NCBI RefSeq assembly: GCF_005938745.2
Contig: NZ_VCBX02000001.1
Span: 2,700,001 to 2,764,000, forward strand
Direction: 5' to 3'
Source of the DNA: Rhodococcus sp. KBS0724
GTDB taxonomy: Bacteria; Actinomycetota; Actinomycetes; Mycobacteriales; Mycobacteriaceae
DNA: 64,000 nt
This document shows, piece after piece, positions 31,409 through 40,548 of this stretch. The translations under genes were made by a program, and so were the position numbers. The first letter of the stretch is position 1, and each line of letters begins with the position of its first letter. The notes under the pieces were generated by a model, which was given only the letters and a program-made list of their open reading frames with translations, had not been told where the DNA came from and searched no databases.

Positions 31409-32047
31409 ATGGCAATCCGTAACGCAGATGATCAAGTCCTGGCGCGAAAGGGCGACGGTCAGCGCACTCCAAACCTCGCGATCGACAATCTCATTCTTGA
31501 TGCCGCCCGATCGTGCGTGCTCGATTTCGGTATGCAGCGCACCACGTTGGCCGAGATCGCTCGACGCGCCGGTGTTTCTCGGCCGACTGTCTACCGTCGT
31601 TGGCCAGACACGCGGGCTGTAGTCGCCGACCTCCTGACACGCGAAATTCGCGCGGTCCTCCCTGAAATAGAGACGACCGGTTCGGCGCGGGACCTACTTC
31701 TCGCTGCTCTGGTGGACGTTGTCGCCGAGATTCGTGATCATCCGCTGTTCGTGAAGATTCGATCGACCGACCAGGAATTGCTGACCACCTACATCGTGGA
31801 TCGAATTGGTGCCAGCCAGAAGTCGATCCTCGATTTGATCACGGTTGTGGTCACTGCCGGGCAGCAAGACGGATCGATCCGTCACGGAAATACCGACGAG
31901 ATAGCGTCGATGTTGTTGCTGATGGCACAGTCGGTGGTGTTCTCGGCCCCGACACTGCAGGAGCGACTCTCCGCCGACGCAGCAGTGCAGCAGTTGAGAA
32001 TTGCGGTCGCGGCGTACCTGACGCCGACTGCGGGAACCGACGGATAG
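31409..32047 (+). CDS. TetR-family transcriptional regulator
   Basis: 212 residues. The N-terminal helix-turn-helix is clear (TLAEIARRAGVSRPTVYRRW near residues 46-65); the ligand-binding half is helical. It ends four bases before glpD, so it probably belongs to the same transcript and may control glycerol-3-phosphate use; that is inference from position. GTGTTACAC at 31397-31405 is a short palindrome over the start region and a possible autoregulatory site. GTG 31397 is an alternative start. Confidence 0.88.
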   Translation: MAIRNADDQVLARKGDGQRTPNLAIDNLILDAARSCVLDFGMQRTTLAEIARRAGVSRPTVYRRWPDTRAVVADLLTREIRAVLPEIETTGSARDLLLAALVDVVAEIRDHPLFVKIRSTDQELLTTYIVDRIGASQKSILDLITVVVTAGQQDGSIRHGNTDEIASMLLLMAQSVVFSAPTLQERLSADAAVQQLRIAVAAYLTPTAGTDG

Positions 32048-32051
32048 CGTC

Positions 32052-33596
32052 ATGGCCGACAGTGATCGCACTGCACCGAATGCCGATCCGTCGGCGCTCA
32101 ACGCCGCCCGTCGGACCCGCGAATGGGATGAACTCTCCGGCGGAAGTTCCGTGGACCTTCTGGTCATCGGCGGCGGAATCACCGGTGTCGGTGTGGCATT
32201 GGACGCCGTGACGCGTGGCCTGAGCGTGGTGTTGGTGGACAAGCACGACCTGGCCTTCGGCACCAGTCGGTGGAGCTCGAAGCTCGCTCACGGCGGACTT
32301 CGGTATCTTGCGTCGGGAAATATCGGTATCGCCCGTGAGAGTGCGGTCGAACGCGGAATTCTCATGACGCGCACCGCGCCGCATCTCGTGCGGGCGATGC
32401 CGCAACTCGTACCGTTGCTACCGCAGACGTCGTTCTTCGGAAAGTCCTTGGTACGGACCGGATTTACTGCCGGTGACGTATTGCGGGCAACAGCTCGGAC
32501 ACCGTCGTCGGTATTGCCTCGCTCGCGCGCAGTGAGCGCGTCTCGGGCACGGGAGTTGGTGCCGGCAGTGCGGCAGGCCGACCTTCGCGGTGCGCTGACG
32601 GCCTACGACGGTCAGTTGATCGACGACGCTCGGCTGGTTGTGAATATCGCCCGCACAGCGGCGTCCTTCGGTGCTCGGATTCTGACCAGGGTGGGTGCCT
32701 ACGAGGTTTCCGGTACGTCCGCGACACTGCGGGACGAGTTGACCGGAACCGAGTTCCTGTTGCGTGCCCGGACAGTAGTGAACGCGACGGGCGTGTGGGC
32801 AGATCAGGTGGATCCCAGCATCACCCTGCGACCGAGCCGCGGCACGCATCTGGTGCTCGACGCGAAATCGCTGGGCAATCCCACTGCGGCCCTGACGGTT
32901 CCGATTCCAGGTGAGACCAATCGATTTGTCTTTGCGTTGCCGGCGCAACTTGGCCGGATCTATCTCGGCTTGACCGACGAAGCGGCGCCCGGGCCGGTTC
33001 CCGATGTGCCGCAAGCGTCGGATGCGGAAGTGGATTTCCTTCTCGCTACGGTGAATACGGCTTTGGAAGTTCCGTTGACCCGGGCCGATGTGCTTGGTAC
33101 TTTTGCCGGTTTGCGACCGTTGCTGGACACCGGCGGGGGAGCGACTGCCGACCTGTCCCGTAATCATGCGGTGGTCCGGTCGGCGACCGATGTGATCACC
33201 GTTGTCGGTGGCAAGCTCACGACGTACCGCAAGATGGCGGAAGACGCCGTCGACTGCGCCGTCGAAGCCGGCGGATTGAACGCGGGTCCGTGCCGAACGC
33301 GCAACGTGCCGTTGGTCGGTGCCGCATCGCGCGCTGTGTTGGACAAAGTTCGAGCGCCCGCCGGATTGGTGGCGCGGTACGGCACCGAAGCCGAAGCGAT
33401 TGCCGGGGTGGGCGGTGACGGACTTCGGCAGGTGGCCGGTCTGGATATCTGCGCCGCCGAACTCGCCTTTGCCGTCTCTCACGAGGGGGCGCTCGACGCG
33501 TCCGACATCCTGGACCGTCGGACGCGGATCGGCCTGGTGGCTTCCGACCGTGAACGTGCGTTGCCGGAGGCGGAGCGGGCATTCCGGGCGGTATGA
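32052..33596 (+). CDS. glpD: Aerobic glycerol-3-phosphate dehydrogenase
   Basis: FAD enzyme that oxidises glycerol-3-phosphate to dihydroxyacetone phosphate at the membrane. 514 residues. The dinucleotide motif VIGGGITGVG is at about residues 38-47, SSKLAHGGLRYL near 75 is the FAD/substrate loop, and GGKLTTYRKMAEDAV near 385 is the C-terminal family motif. A preceding TetR gene ends four bases before. No glycerol kinase or facilitator is in the window. Confidence 0.94.
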   Translation: MADSDRTAPNADPSALNAARRTREWDELSGGSSVDLLVIGGGITGVGVALDAVTRGLSVVLVDKHDLAFGTSRWSSKLAHGGLRYLASGNIGIARESAVERGILMTRTAPHLVRAMPQLVPLLPQTSFFGKSLVRTGFTAGDVLRATARTPSSVLPRSRAVSASRARELVPAVRQADLRGALTAYDGQLIDDARLVVNIARTAASFGARILTRVGAYEVSGTSATLRDELTGTEFLLRARTVVNATGVWADQVDPSITLRPSRGTHLVLDAKSLGNPTAALTVPIPGETNRFVFALPAQLGRIYLGLTDEAAPGPVPDVPQASDAEVDFLLATVNTALEVPLTRADVLGTFAGLRPLLDTGGGATADLSRNHAVVRSATDVITVVGGKLTTYRKMAEDAVDCAVEAGGLNAGPCRTRNVPLVGAASRAVLDKVRAPAGLVARYGTEAEAIAGVGGDGLRQVAGLDICAAELAFAVSHEGALDASDILDRRTRIGLVASDRERALPEAERAFRAV

Positions 33597-33628
33597 CCCG
33601 TCGTTGTGGCGTGTGACACGCTGATGCG

Positions 33629-34792
33629 GTGCGAGTAGCCGTTGTTGCCGGGCCGGACCCGGGTCATGCTTTTCCCGCAATAGCGTTGTCACTGGCGCTG
33701 ATCGCCGCGGGCGACGAGCCGATTCTGTTCACCGGGTCGAGATGGGTGGAGAAGGCACGCGCCGCGGGAGTGAACACCGAACCTCTCAAAGGGTTGGCGC
33801 CGAGGCCCGGTGACGACGACCTTGACGCCGGCGCGCGGATTCATTCGCGAGCGGCATACATCTCGACGGAACTTCTCCCCGATCTCAAAGCAGTAGCCCC
33901 GGATCTGGTGGTCTCGGACATCCTCACTGCCGGAGGCGGATTGGCGGCCGAGCGGCTGGGAATTCCGTGGGTCGAGCTCTCGCCCCATCCGCTGTATTTG
34001 CCGTCCCGGGGCCTGCCGCCCATCGGTAGTGGGTTGGCTCCCGGCGTCGGGCTGCGCGGCCGCCTGCGTGACACCGTGATGCGAGCGGCAACGGGTCGTT
34101 CGATCAAGCAGGGGTTGGCCCAGCGATCCGACGCGCGCGTCGGGGTCGGGCTCCCCGCAGTGGATCCAGGTCCTCATGCGCGATTGATCGCGACGATTCC
34201 TGCGTTGGAAGTTCCGCGGCCGGACTGGCCTGCCCACGCACACGTCGTCGGTCCGTTGTTGTGGGAACCGACAACGGAGACACTGGAGGCGCCGCGTGGT
34301 TCGCAGCCGTTGGTCATGGTGGCGCCGTCTACCGCGCACACCGGTGCGGTGGGAATGCTCGAGCAAACCGTCGACGGTTTGGACGGGGCCGGGCTGCGAC
34401 TGATCGCGTCGGTTCTGGACGGTTCGGACGCTCGGTATCCGGACTGGGTTCGTGCGGGGCTCGGCCGTCAGGATGTGATGCTGCGCGATGCTTCGGTTCT
34501 GGTGTGCGGAGGTGGGCACGGAATGCTGGCCAAAGCTCTGTCGGCCGGCGTACCGACGGTGATTGTTCCCGGCGGCGGCGATCAGTGGGAGTTGGCGAAT
34601 CGTGCTGCTCGCGCCGGTAGTGCGGTGATCGTGCGACCGGCTGATGCCGGGTCCATCAGGGACGCCGTGCTGCGGGTTCTCTCCGAGCGCAGCTTCGCGG
34701 AAGCGGCCGGCGCTGCCGCGGCGACGGCTACGGACGTCCGCGACCCGGTGGCGGTGTGTCGGGAAGTCGTGGCCGGGGTAGCGGCGGCCTGA
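33629..34792 (+). CDS. Glycosyltransferase, UDP-glucuronosyl/macrolide type (GT1-like)
   Basis: 387 residues, two Rossmann domains. The N-terminus VAVVAGPDPGHAFPAIALSLAL and a C-terminal CGGGHGMLAKALSAGVPTVIVPGGGDQWELA are the acceptor and donor-nucleotide motifs of GT-B enzymes of the MGT/UGT type. In M. tuberculosis a similar gene (Rv2739c) holds the same place before Rv2738c-recA. Donor and acceptor are unknown. GTG start at 33629. Confidence 0.82.
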   Translation: MRVAVVAGPDPGHAFPAIALSLALIAAGDEPILFTGSRWVEKARAAGVNTEPLKGLAPRPGDDDLDAGARIHSRAAYISTELLPDLKAVAPDLVVSDILTAGGGLAAERLGIPWVELSPHPLYLPSRGLPPIGSGLAPGVGLRGRLRDTVMRAATGRSIKQGLAQRSDARVGVGLPAVDPGPHARLIATIPALEVPRPDWPAHAHVVGPLLWEPTTETLEAPRGSQPLVMVAPSTAHTGAVGMLEQTVDGLDGAGLRLIASVLDGSDARYPDWVRAGLGRQDVMLRDASVLVCGGGHGMLAKALSAGVPTVIVPGGGDQWELANRAARAGSAVIVRPADAGSIRDAVLRVLSERSFAEAAGAAAATATDVRDPVAVCREVVAGVAAA

Positions 34793-34826
34793 CCTGTACG
34801 GAGTGTGCACAGCTGCCTGTGTGGAC

Positions 34827-34832
34827 TACCGT
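34827..34832 (+). promoter_or_regulatory. -10 element of the DUF3046 gene (leaderless type)
   Basis: TACCGT ends seven bases before GTG 34840. Confidence 0.5.
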
Positions 34833-34839
34833 GGCGCCC

Positions 34840-35034
34840 GTGCGATTGACCGAGTTTCACGAATTGGTACGAGAAGAGTTCGGGCAGGTGCGAGGTGACT
34901 CGATGCTGCTCGACCACGTCATCCTGAGTCTTGGCGGACTGACGGCCGCAGAGGCTATCGAGGCAGGCCAGGACCCCCGCGAGGTGTGGCGTGCGTTGTG
35001 CGCGGAATTCGACGTGCCGCCGTCGCGTCGCTAG
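34840..35034 (+). CDS. DUF3046 protein
   Basis: 64 residues of the DUF3046 family, which is restricted to actinobacteria and nearly always lies just upstream of recA. Conserved pieces are RLTEFHELV at the start and the WRALCAEFDVPPSRR end. Function unknown. The GTG at 34840 starts the conserved part; upstream codons in frame do not resemble the family and belong to the preceding gene region. Confidence 0.88.
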   Translation: MRLTEFHELVREEFGQVRGDSMLLDHVILSLGGLTAAEAIEAGQDPREVWRALCAEFDVPPSRR

Positions 35035-35068
35035 TTTATTTCGGTAATGTGCGATCCTTACCTGTGTT

Positions 35069-35084
35069 TCGAACAGATGTTCGT
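35069..35084 (+). promoter_or_regulatory. LexA box of recA
   Basis: TCGAACAGATGTTCGT matches the actinobacterial SOS box TCGAAC-N4-GTTCGA at 11 of 12 defined positions. TATGCT at 35086-35091 directly after it can serve as the -10 element, so LexA would block the promoter. Confidence 0.88.
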
Positions 35085-35162
35085 CTATGCTGAGTGTGTT
35101 CGGTGGTAACTGCCGCTTCCGCAATGCAGGGTTCGGGTAGTTCGACACGACGAATCAAAAGT

Positions 35163-35185
35163 TTGTCGGTAGCCGGATCTACTCT
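35163..35185 (+). promoter_or_regulatory. LexA-independent damage promoter of recA (RecA-NDp type)
   Basis: TTGTCGGTA (35163-35171), eight bases, then TACTCT (35180-35185). It fits the mycobacterial RecA-NDp motif TTGTCRGTG-N8-TANNNT with one mismatch. In mycobacteria such promoters are activated by PafBC after DNA damage. It lies 42 bases before the recA start. Confidence 0.75.
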
Positions 35186-35226
35186 GATCGCAACATCACT
35201 GAAGAGACTTGAGAATGGGGATCACG

Positions 35227-36264
35227 ATGGCACCACAGGCACCAGATCGGGACAAGGCGCTCGACCTCGCGTTGGCGCAGATCGACAAGAATTTCGGCAA
35301 GGGTTCGGTGATGCGCTTGGGTGAAGGCGTCCGCCAGCCCATCGCGGTGATCCCCACGGGTTCCATCGCACTCGATGTCGCGCTGGGCATCGGCGGGTTG
35401 CCTCGTGGTCGAGTCGTCGAGATCTACGGCCCGGAATCTTCGGGTAAGACCACTGTTGCACTGCACGCGGTTGCCAATGCGCAGGCCAACGGCGGCATCG
35501 CTGCATTCATCGACGCGGAGCACGCACTCGATCCGGATTACGCGGCCAAGTTGGGTGTTGATACCGACGCACTGCTGGTCTCCCAGCCCGATACCGGTGA
35601 GCAGGCGCTCGAGATCACCGACATGTTGATCCGCTCCGGCGCTCTCGACATCATCGTCGTCGACTCCGTGGCCGCACTTGTTCCCCGCGCCGAAATCGAA
35701 GGCGAAATGGGAGACAGCCACGTCGGTCTCCAGGCTCGTCTGATGAGCCAGGCACTGCGAAAGATCACCGGTGCCATGAACAACTCGGGCACCACCGTTA
35801 TCTTCATCAACCAGCTTCGCGAGAAGATCGGTGTGATGTTCGGTTCACCCGAAACCACCACCGGTGGTAAGGCATTGAAGTTCTACGCGTCGGTCCGTCT
35901 GGACATTCGCCGCATCGAGACGCTCAAGGACGGCACCGACGCAGTCGGTAACCGTACCCGCGTCAAGGTGGTCAAGAACAAGGTCGCTCCGCCGTTCAAG
36001 CAGGCCGAGTTCGACATCCTCTACGGCCAGGGCATCAGCAAGGAAGGCTCGCTCATCGACATGGGTGTCGAGCACGGGTTCATCCGCAAGTCCGGCTCCT
36101 GGTACACCTATGAAGGCGACCAGTTGGGCCAGGGCAAGGAGAATGCTCGAAAGTTCTTGCTGGAGAACACCGACATCCGTGACGAGATCGAGAAGAAGAT
36201 CAAGGAAAAGCTGGGTATCGGTGCTGATGTCACCGCTACCGATGAAGCACCCGCCGATTTCTGA
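35227..36264 (+). CDS. recA: Recombinase RecA
   Basis: Strand-exchange ATPase and co-protease for LexA. 345 residues, no intein. Walker [10 protein letters not shown] (residues 66-74), the L2 loop around [21 protein letters not shown] and the C-terminal acidic tail are intact. ATG 35227 ([15 protein letters not shown]) is chosen by family alignment and GGGGA upstream; ATG 35215 and TTG 35209 are in frame. Two promoter elements precede it, and recX follows after eight bases. Confidence 0.97.
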   Translation: MAPQAPDRDKALDLALAQIDKNFGKGSVMRLGEGVRQPIAVIPTGSIALDVALGIGGLPRGRVVEIYGPESSGKTTVALHAVANAQANGGIAAFIDAEHALDPDYAAKLGVDTDALLVSQPDTGEQALEITDMLIRSGALDIIVVDSVAALVPRAEIEGEMGDSHVGLQARLMSQALRKITGAMNNSGTTVIFINQLREKIGVMFGSPETTTGGKALKFYASVRLDIRRIETLKDGTDAVGNRTRVKVVKNKVAPPFKQAEFDILYGQGISKEGSLIDMGVEHGFIRKSGSWYTYEGDQLGQGKENARKFLLENTDIRDEIEKKIKEKLGIGADVTATDEAPADF

Positions 36265-36272
36265 GCCCTGTC

Positions 36273-36899
36273 ATGGAGTACATCGACGATGACGGTGGCG
36301 GCGACACCGGTTATCGACGGTCTCGCTCGCGGTCCGATCGGACAGGGAGCCGTGGTGGCAGCGACCAGCACGGTGAAGGCAGACAGCACGGTGGACGCAG
36401 GCAGCGTGGTGAAGGTGCCCGCGCTGAAGGCGGCACGGAGGCGCAGGCAAAAGATGCTTGCCTGCGCCTCCTGACAGACCGCGCGCGCAGTCGGTCCGAG
36501 TTGGAGAAGAAGCTGATCAGTCGGGGATTCGAGACCGACATTATTACCCGGACGCTCGACCGTCTCCAGGAGATCGGTCTCATCGACGACGCGGATTTTG
36601 CCAACCAGTGGGTGCATTCGCGTCATACCTATTCCGGCAAGGGCAAGAAGGCGTTGGCCGTCGAGCTTCGACTCAAGGGTGTCGATCAGGACGTGGCAAC
36701 AGAAGCGTTGTCGCAGATCGAGCCAGAAGACGAGCGCGAGCGCGCAGCAGATCTTGTTCGAAAGAAGTTGCGCAACAAGCCGGTTGACGATCGCGACAAG
36801 GTGATGCGACGGCTGGTGGCGATGCTTGCGCGCAAGGGCTACTCGGCGAGCATGTCGTACGAGGTCGTCAAAGCCGAGATGGCTGCCGCAGAGTCGTAG
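36273..36899 (+). CDS. recX: Regulatory protein RecX
   Basis: Inhibitor that caps RecA filaments. 208 residues. The first 58 are disordered and charged (Gly, Arg, Ser, Asp rich). The rest are three-helix repeats of the RecX fold, with ACLRLLTDRARSRSELEKKL and LDRLQEIGLIDDADFANQWV. Only eight bases separate it from recA, so it is co-transcribed. A very strong hairpin closes the unit. Confidence 0.94.
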   Translation: MEYIDDDGGGDTGYRRSRSRSDRTGSRGGSDQHGEGRQHGGRRQRGEGARAEGGTEAQAKDACLRLLTDRARSRSELEKKLISRGFETDIITRTLDRLQEIGLIDDADFANQWVHSRHTYSGKGKKALAVELRLKGVDQDVATEALSQIEPEDERERAADLVRKKLRNKPVDDRDKVMRRLVAMLARKGYSASMSYEVVKAEMAAAES

Positions 36900-36923
36900 G
36901 CAATGCAGAGTCATAGGCAACAA

Positions 36924-36977
36924 AAACGTGAAGCGGGGTGCGTCACCGAACTCGGTGACACACCCCGCTTCACGTTT
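36924..36977. terminator. Bidirectional terminator between recX and gluD
   Basis: A 17-bp perfect outer stem (36924-36940 with 36961-36977) encloses an inner hairpin (GTCACCGA with TCGGTGAC). It is flanked by A-rich sequence on the left and T residues on the right, so it can stop both converging transcripts. Confidence 0.9.
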
Positions 36978-37001
36978 CAGTGGAGCAGCAGGTCGATCAG
37001 C

Positions 37002-37898
37002 TCACGGCGTGGTCAGATCCATTCCTGGAACCGACACCGCAACATCGGCGACCGGCGGAGCGATCGGGCCCTTACCCTTACGCTTTCCTGATCGCAGACG
37101 CTTCTCCACCTTGGTTGCCAGGTAGGTCAGCGACGAGTTCAAGATGATCATGATGACTGCAGCCACCATGAGCGCAGGCAGGTAGTTCTGGAACGCCGCA
37201 CCCAACTGGGTGGACTGTCGAACAAGTTCGGTGTAGCCGATGATGTAACCCAGCGCTGAATCCTTGAGTGCAACAACCATTTGCGAGATCAGTGCCGGCA
37301 GCATGGTTGTGACCGCCTGGGGAAGCAAGATTGTCACCATGATCTGAGATTTGCGCATGCCGAGAGCTTTGGCGGCTTCGCTTTGTCCGCGGGGGAGTGA
37401 GTTGATTCCCGAGCGAACGATTTCGGCGATCACCGATCCGTTGTAGAGCGTCAAACTCACGACGACGGCGGTGAGCGCAAGATAGTCGAGTTTGACGACC
37501 TTGTATTCGGCAAAAACTGCGTACATGAAGATGATCAGCAGAAGCACGGGAATCGCGCGGAACAACTCCACGATGACACCACTGATGATGCGTACGACGC
37601 GGTGATCGGACAATCTGCCGATACCGAGAATTGCGCCGAGGATCAGTGCGAGCACGATGGACAGTGCCGCCGCAACCAAGGTGCCCTTGATACCGGGAAG
37701 CAGATATGTCGACCAGACGTCTGCCTGTAGGAATGGATCCCATTTAGCCGAGGTCAGCTGTCCTTTGTCGTCAAGTGCGCGATACACGACAAACGCGATA
37801 GCGAGGGCGAGGACGGCTACGACAACCGAAGCGAGTCGGTACAGCGCCCGAGCCTTCGGGCCGGGTGCGTCGTAGAGGACCGTTGCTTGCTTAGTCAT
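37002..37898 (-). CDS. gluD: Glutamate-type ABC transporter permease GluD
   Basis: 298 residues of the HisM/polar-amino-acid permease family with the EAA loop (GQSEAAKALGMRKSQIMVTILLPQA near 180-204). A longer hydrophilic C-terminal tail (about 30 residues, Lys/Arg then Pro/Val) is present. The ATG overlaps the gluC stop as ATGA. Part of gluA-gluB-gluC-gluD, the order of the corynebacterial glutamate uptake system. Confidence 0.88.
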   Translation of the reverse strand: MTKQATVLYDAPGPKARALYRLASVVVAVLALAIAFVVYRALDDKGQLTSAKWDPFLQADVWSTYLLPGIKGTLVAAALSIVLALILGAILGIGRLSDHRVVRIISGVIVELFRAIPVLLLIIFMYAVFAEYKVVKLDYLALTAVVVSLTLYNGSVIAEIVRSGINSLPRGQSEAAKALGMRKSQIMVTILLPQAVTTMLPALISQMVVALKDSALGYIIGYTELVRQSTQLGAAFQNYLPALMVAAVIMIILNSSLTYLATKVEKRLRSGKRKGKGPIAPPVADVAVSVPGMDLTTP

Positions 37899-38575
37899 CG
37901 TGAGACCTCGAATTTCTTGGCGAGCTTGCCGAAGAGCAATCCGGTCGGCAGGGTCAAGATGACAAAGCCGACTGCAAAGATTCCTGCGGTCAAGAAGAGT
38001 GCGGCTTCGTTTTCGAGAATCTCCTTCATCAATTTGGATGCCTCGGACACGCCGATGACGGCGGCGACGGTGGAGTTCTTGGTGAGAGCGATCAGGACGC
38101 TACCGAGCGGTGCGATCACAGCGCGGAAAGCTTGCGGAAGAACGATGAGTCGGAGGTTCTGCAGGAAGGTCAACCCCAGGGACCGTCCTGCTTCTGCCTG
38201 TCCGGCATGGACAGTGTTGATTCCGGCGCGAATCGACTCGCACACAAACGACGCGGTGTAGATGCTCAGTCCGAGGATCGCCAAGCGGAAGTTGTTGTCG
38301 ATCACGAACGTTGACGAACTGGTCGATGCCAGGCTGATGTCGAGAGTTTGGTACAGGCCGAACACACAGAAAAGCAGAATCAGGGTGAGCGGCGTATTGC
38401 GGAAGACAGTGACATAAGCGGCGCCGAGGAATCGGGCGACAGGTACGGGTGACACCCGCATCGCGGCAACAATCACTCCGAGTATCAATGCGCCGATCGC
38501 CGAGAAGATCGTGAGCTGGATCGTGGTCCAGAACGCTTCGAGGATCTGGCTTCCGTAATCGTCGAGTATTTTCAC
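37895..38575 (-). CDS. gluC: Glutamate-type ABC transporter permease GluC
   Basis: 226 residues, five helices. The EAA loop is seen as GQAEAGRSLGLTFLQNLRLIVLPQA (about 134-158). GTG start at 38575. A strong hairpin lies between it and gluB, so it may be expressed less than the binding protein. Confidence 0.9.
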   Translation of the reverse strand: MKILDDYGSQILEAFWTTIQLTIFSAIGALILGVIVAAMRVSPVPVARFLGAAYVTVFRNTPLTLILLFCVFGLYQTLDISLASTSSSTFVIDNNFRLAILGLSIYTASFVCESIRAGINTVHAGQAEAGRSLGLTFLQNLRLIVLPQAFRAVIAPLGSVLIALTKNSTVAAVIGVSEASKLMKEILENEAALFLTAGIFAVGFVILTLPTGLLFGKLAKKFEVSR

Positions 38576-38618
38576 TTACCGTCTCCCCAGTTCATGGGTC
38601 GTTGTTGAAAGTGCTTGC

Positions 38619-38654
38619 CCAGGTGGGGTTTCCGGATATGGAAACCCCACCTGG
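38619..38654 (-). terminator. Intergenic hairpin between gluB and gluC
   Basis: CCAGGTGGGGTTTCC (38619-38633) and GGAAACCCCACCTGG (38640-38654) form a perfect 15-bp stem with a six-base loop. No T run follows, so it may be an attenuator or an mRNA-stabilising structure rather than a full stop. Confidence 0.7.
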
Positions 38655-38675
38655 AATGGCTACTGCTCAGTGGGG

Positions 38676-39512
38676 TCAGTACCGGTTGACGGTGGGCGGC
38701 GCGGGCATCGGGTAACCGGACGGGCCGACCGTCTCGGTGAATGCTTCTGCCCACGCACCGGACGAGATCATCTTCTCGATGGCGTCGTTGATCTTGCCGC
38801 GGCCTTCGGAATCGTCCTTGGCCAGACCGATTCCGTAGTTTTCGGTCGTGAACGGCTCACCGGCGATACGGAATGCGCCGGGGGACTGGGCCGCGTAGCC
38901 GGCGAGAATGATGTCGTCGGTCGTGACCGCGTCGACCTTGCCGTTGCGCAGCGCTTCGACACACGCTGAGTAGGTGTCGAACTCCTGAAGCTGAACATCC
39001 TTGGCGTAGGTGTCCTTCACCTTCTGCGCGGGGGTGGAACCAGCCACCGAGCACAGGATCTTGCCACCGTTCAGAGATTCGGGGCCGGTGATATCGGTGT
39101 TGTCGGCGTTGACGAGCAGCGACTGGCCGGCGACGAAGTACGGTCCCGCGAAGCTGACCTTTTCCTTACGTGCGTCCGTGATGGAGTACGTGGCGACGAT
39201 GTAGTCGACCTCGCCGTTCTGGATCAACGTCTCGCGCTGGGCGGACGGTGACTCTTTGAACGTGATGTTCTCGGGCTTCACACCCAACTCGTTTGCGACG
39301 TACTTCGCGACCTCGACGTCGAAACCGGTGTAAGTGCCGTCTGCGTTACGCAAGCCGAGCCCCGGCTGGTCGAACTTGATACCGATGGTGAGCTTGCCGT
39401 CAGCAGCGTTCTCGCTGACGGTCTTGCTCTCCTCGCCGCCGCCACAGGCTGTGGCAGCGAACGCGATGGCCATGATTCCGATTCCGAAACGGACGGAACG
39501 ATTGATCTTCAT
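38676..39512 (-). CDS. gluB: Glutamate-binding lipoprotein GluB
   Basis: Substrate-binding protein of the importer, 278 residues, family 3 solute-binding fold. A lipoprotein signal peptide ends at AFAATAC with Cys23 as the lipidated residue. The signature GFDVEVAKYVANELGV (about 75-90) and the YSITDARKEKVSFAGPY hinge region are present. ATG 39512 is preferred over ATG 39554 because it gives a normal signal peptide and has GAGGA five bases upstream. Confidence 0.92.
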   Translation of the reverse strand: MKINRSVRFGIGIMAIAFAATACGGGEESKTVSENAADGKLTIGIKFDQPGLGLRNADGTYTGFDVEVAKYVANELGVKPENITFKESPSAQRETLIQNGEVDYIVATYSITDARKEKVSFAGPYFVAGQSLLVNADNTDITGPESLNGGKILCSVAGSTPAQKVKDTYAKDVQLQEFDTYSACVEALRNGKVDAVTTDDIILAGYAAQSPGAFRIAGEPFTTENYGIGLAKDDSEGRGKINDAIEKMISSGAWAEAFTETVGPSGYPMPAPPTVNRY

Positions 39513-39606
39513 GGAGATCCTCTCAGTTGTGACGACGTTCGAATGTGTCGACATTCGAACTCTGAAGTCGAGACGGGTGTCGTGTGGACGTCGGTGCAGG
39601 ACTTGA

Positions 39607-40389
39607 TCAGTGCGTGAGGATCTTTCCGAGGAAGTCCTTGGCCCGATCCGACTTGGGCTGGGTGAAGAACTCTGTCGGGTTGGTGTCTTCGACGATCTGG
39701 CCGTCAGCCATGAACAGCACCCGATCGCCGGCTTTACGTGCGAAGCCCATTTCGTGGGTCACGACGAGCATGGTCATGCCCTCTTTTGCGAGGGAAGTCA
39801 TGACGTCGAGGACTTCGTTCACCATTTCGGGGTCGAGGGCGGAGGTGGGCTCGTCGAACAGCATCACTTTCGGTTGCATCGCGAGAGCGCGAGCAATGGC
39901 GACACGCTGCTGCTGACCGCCGGAAAGTTGCGCCGGGTACTTGTCGGCCTGATTGGCAATTCCGACACGCTCGAGCAACTGAAGAGCGGTCTTCTTTGCG
40001 TCCTCTTTCTTGGCTTTGCGGACTTTCATCGGTGCGAGCATGACGTTCTCGAGGATCGTCTTGTGGGCAAAGAGGTTGAACGACTGGAAAACCATGCCGA
40101 CGTCGGCGCGGAGCGCCGCGAGGGCCTTGCCTTCCTCGGGAAGGGTCTTACCGTCGACTGCGATGGTGCCTGAATCGATGGGTTCGAGCCGGTTGATGGT
40201 CCGGCACAGCGTCGACTTGCCGGAACCGGACGGACCCAGGACGATCACAACTTGGCCCTGGGGCACTTCGAGATTGATCTCTTGGAGCACATGAAGATCC
40301 CCGAAGTGCTTGTTTACCGAAGTCATCGAGATCATGGATGTGGAATCGCCGGAGGTGGTCGGCGTCTGCGCATCGTCGGCGTGGGTCAT
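39607..40389 (-). CDS. gluA: Glutamate-type ABC transporter ATPase GluA
   Basis: 260 residues. Walker [10 protein letters not shown], signature LSGGQQQR, Walker [15 protein letters not shown] and the switch histidine (VVTHEMGFA) are complete, typical of polar amino-acid importers. The first 18 residues are an extension. TAAGGT eight bases before ATG 40389 suggests a leaderless or near-leaderless message. It starts the gluABCD operon and diverges from miaB. Confidence 0.93.
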   Translation of the reverse strand: MTHADDAQTPTTSGDSTSMISMTSVNKHFGDLHVLQEINLEVPQGQVVIVLGPSGSGKSTLCRTINRLEPIDSGTIAVDGKTLPEEGKALAALRADVGMVFQSFNLFAHKTILENVMLAPMKVRKAKKEDAKKTALQLLERVGIANQADKYPAQLSGGQQQRVAIARALAMQPKVMLFDEPTSALDPEMVNEVLDVMTSLAKEGMTMLVVTHEMGFARKAGDRVLFMADGQIVEDTNPTEFFTQPKSDRAKDFLGKILTH

Positions 40390-40397
40390 AACCGAGA

Positions 40398-40403
40398 ACC
40401 TTA
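40398..40403 (-). promoter_or_regulatory. -10 element of gluA (leaderless type)
   Basis: TAAGGT on the minus strand ends eight bases before the gluA ATG. Confidence 0.45.
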
Positions 40404-40537
40404 GGCGTAGTTTCCGTCTGTGCCCCGCATTTCGTCAGGGTTCTGCGTAACGGTAGTGAAAATTTTACGCCGCTGACGTTTATATGGTGCTTTGTCGGTT
40501 TACCTGGGCGTTATTACACGTCGTAGTGGACGTGAGC

Positions 40538-40543
40538 TAGGCT
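40538..40543 (+). promoter_or_regulatory. -10 element of miaB (leaderless type)
   Basis: TAGGCT ends five bases before GTG 40549. The 159-bp gap to gluA is AT-rich but shows no other clear motif. Confidence 0.5.
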
Positions 40544-40548
40544 GAAGC

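Noticed and set aside
35227..36264. Possible intein in recA, as in M. tuberculosis
   Set aside because: The frame is 345 codons and aligns to RecA without insertion.
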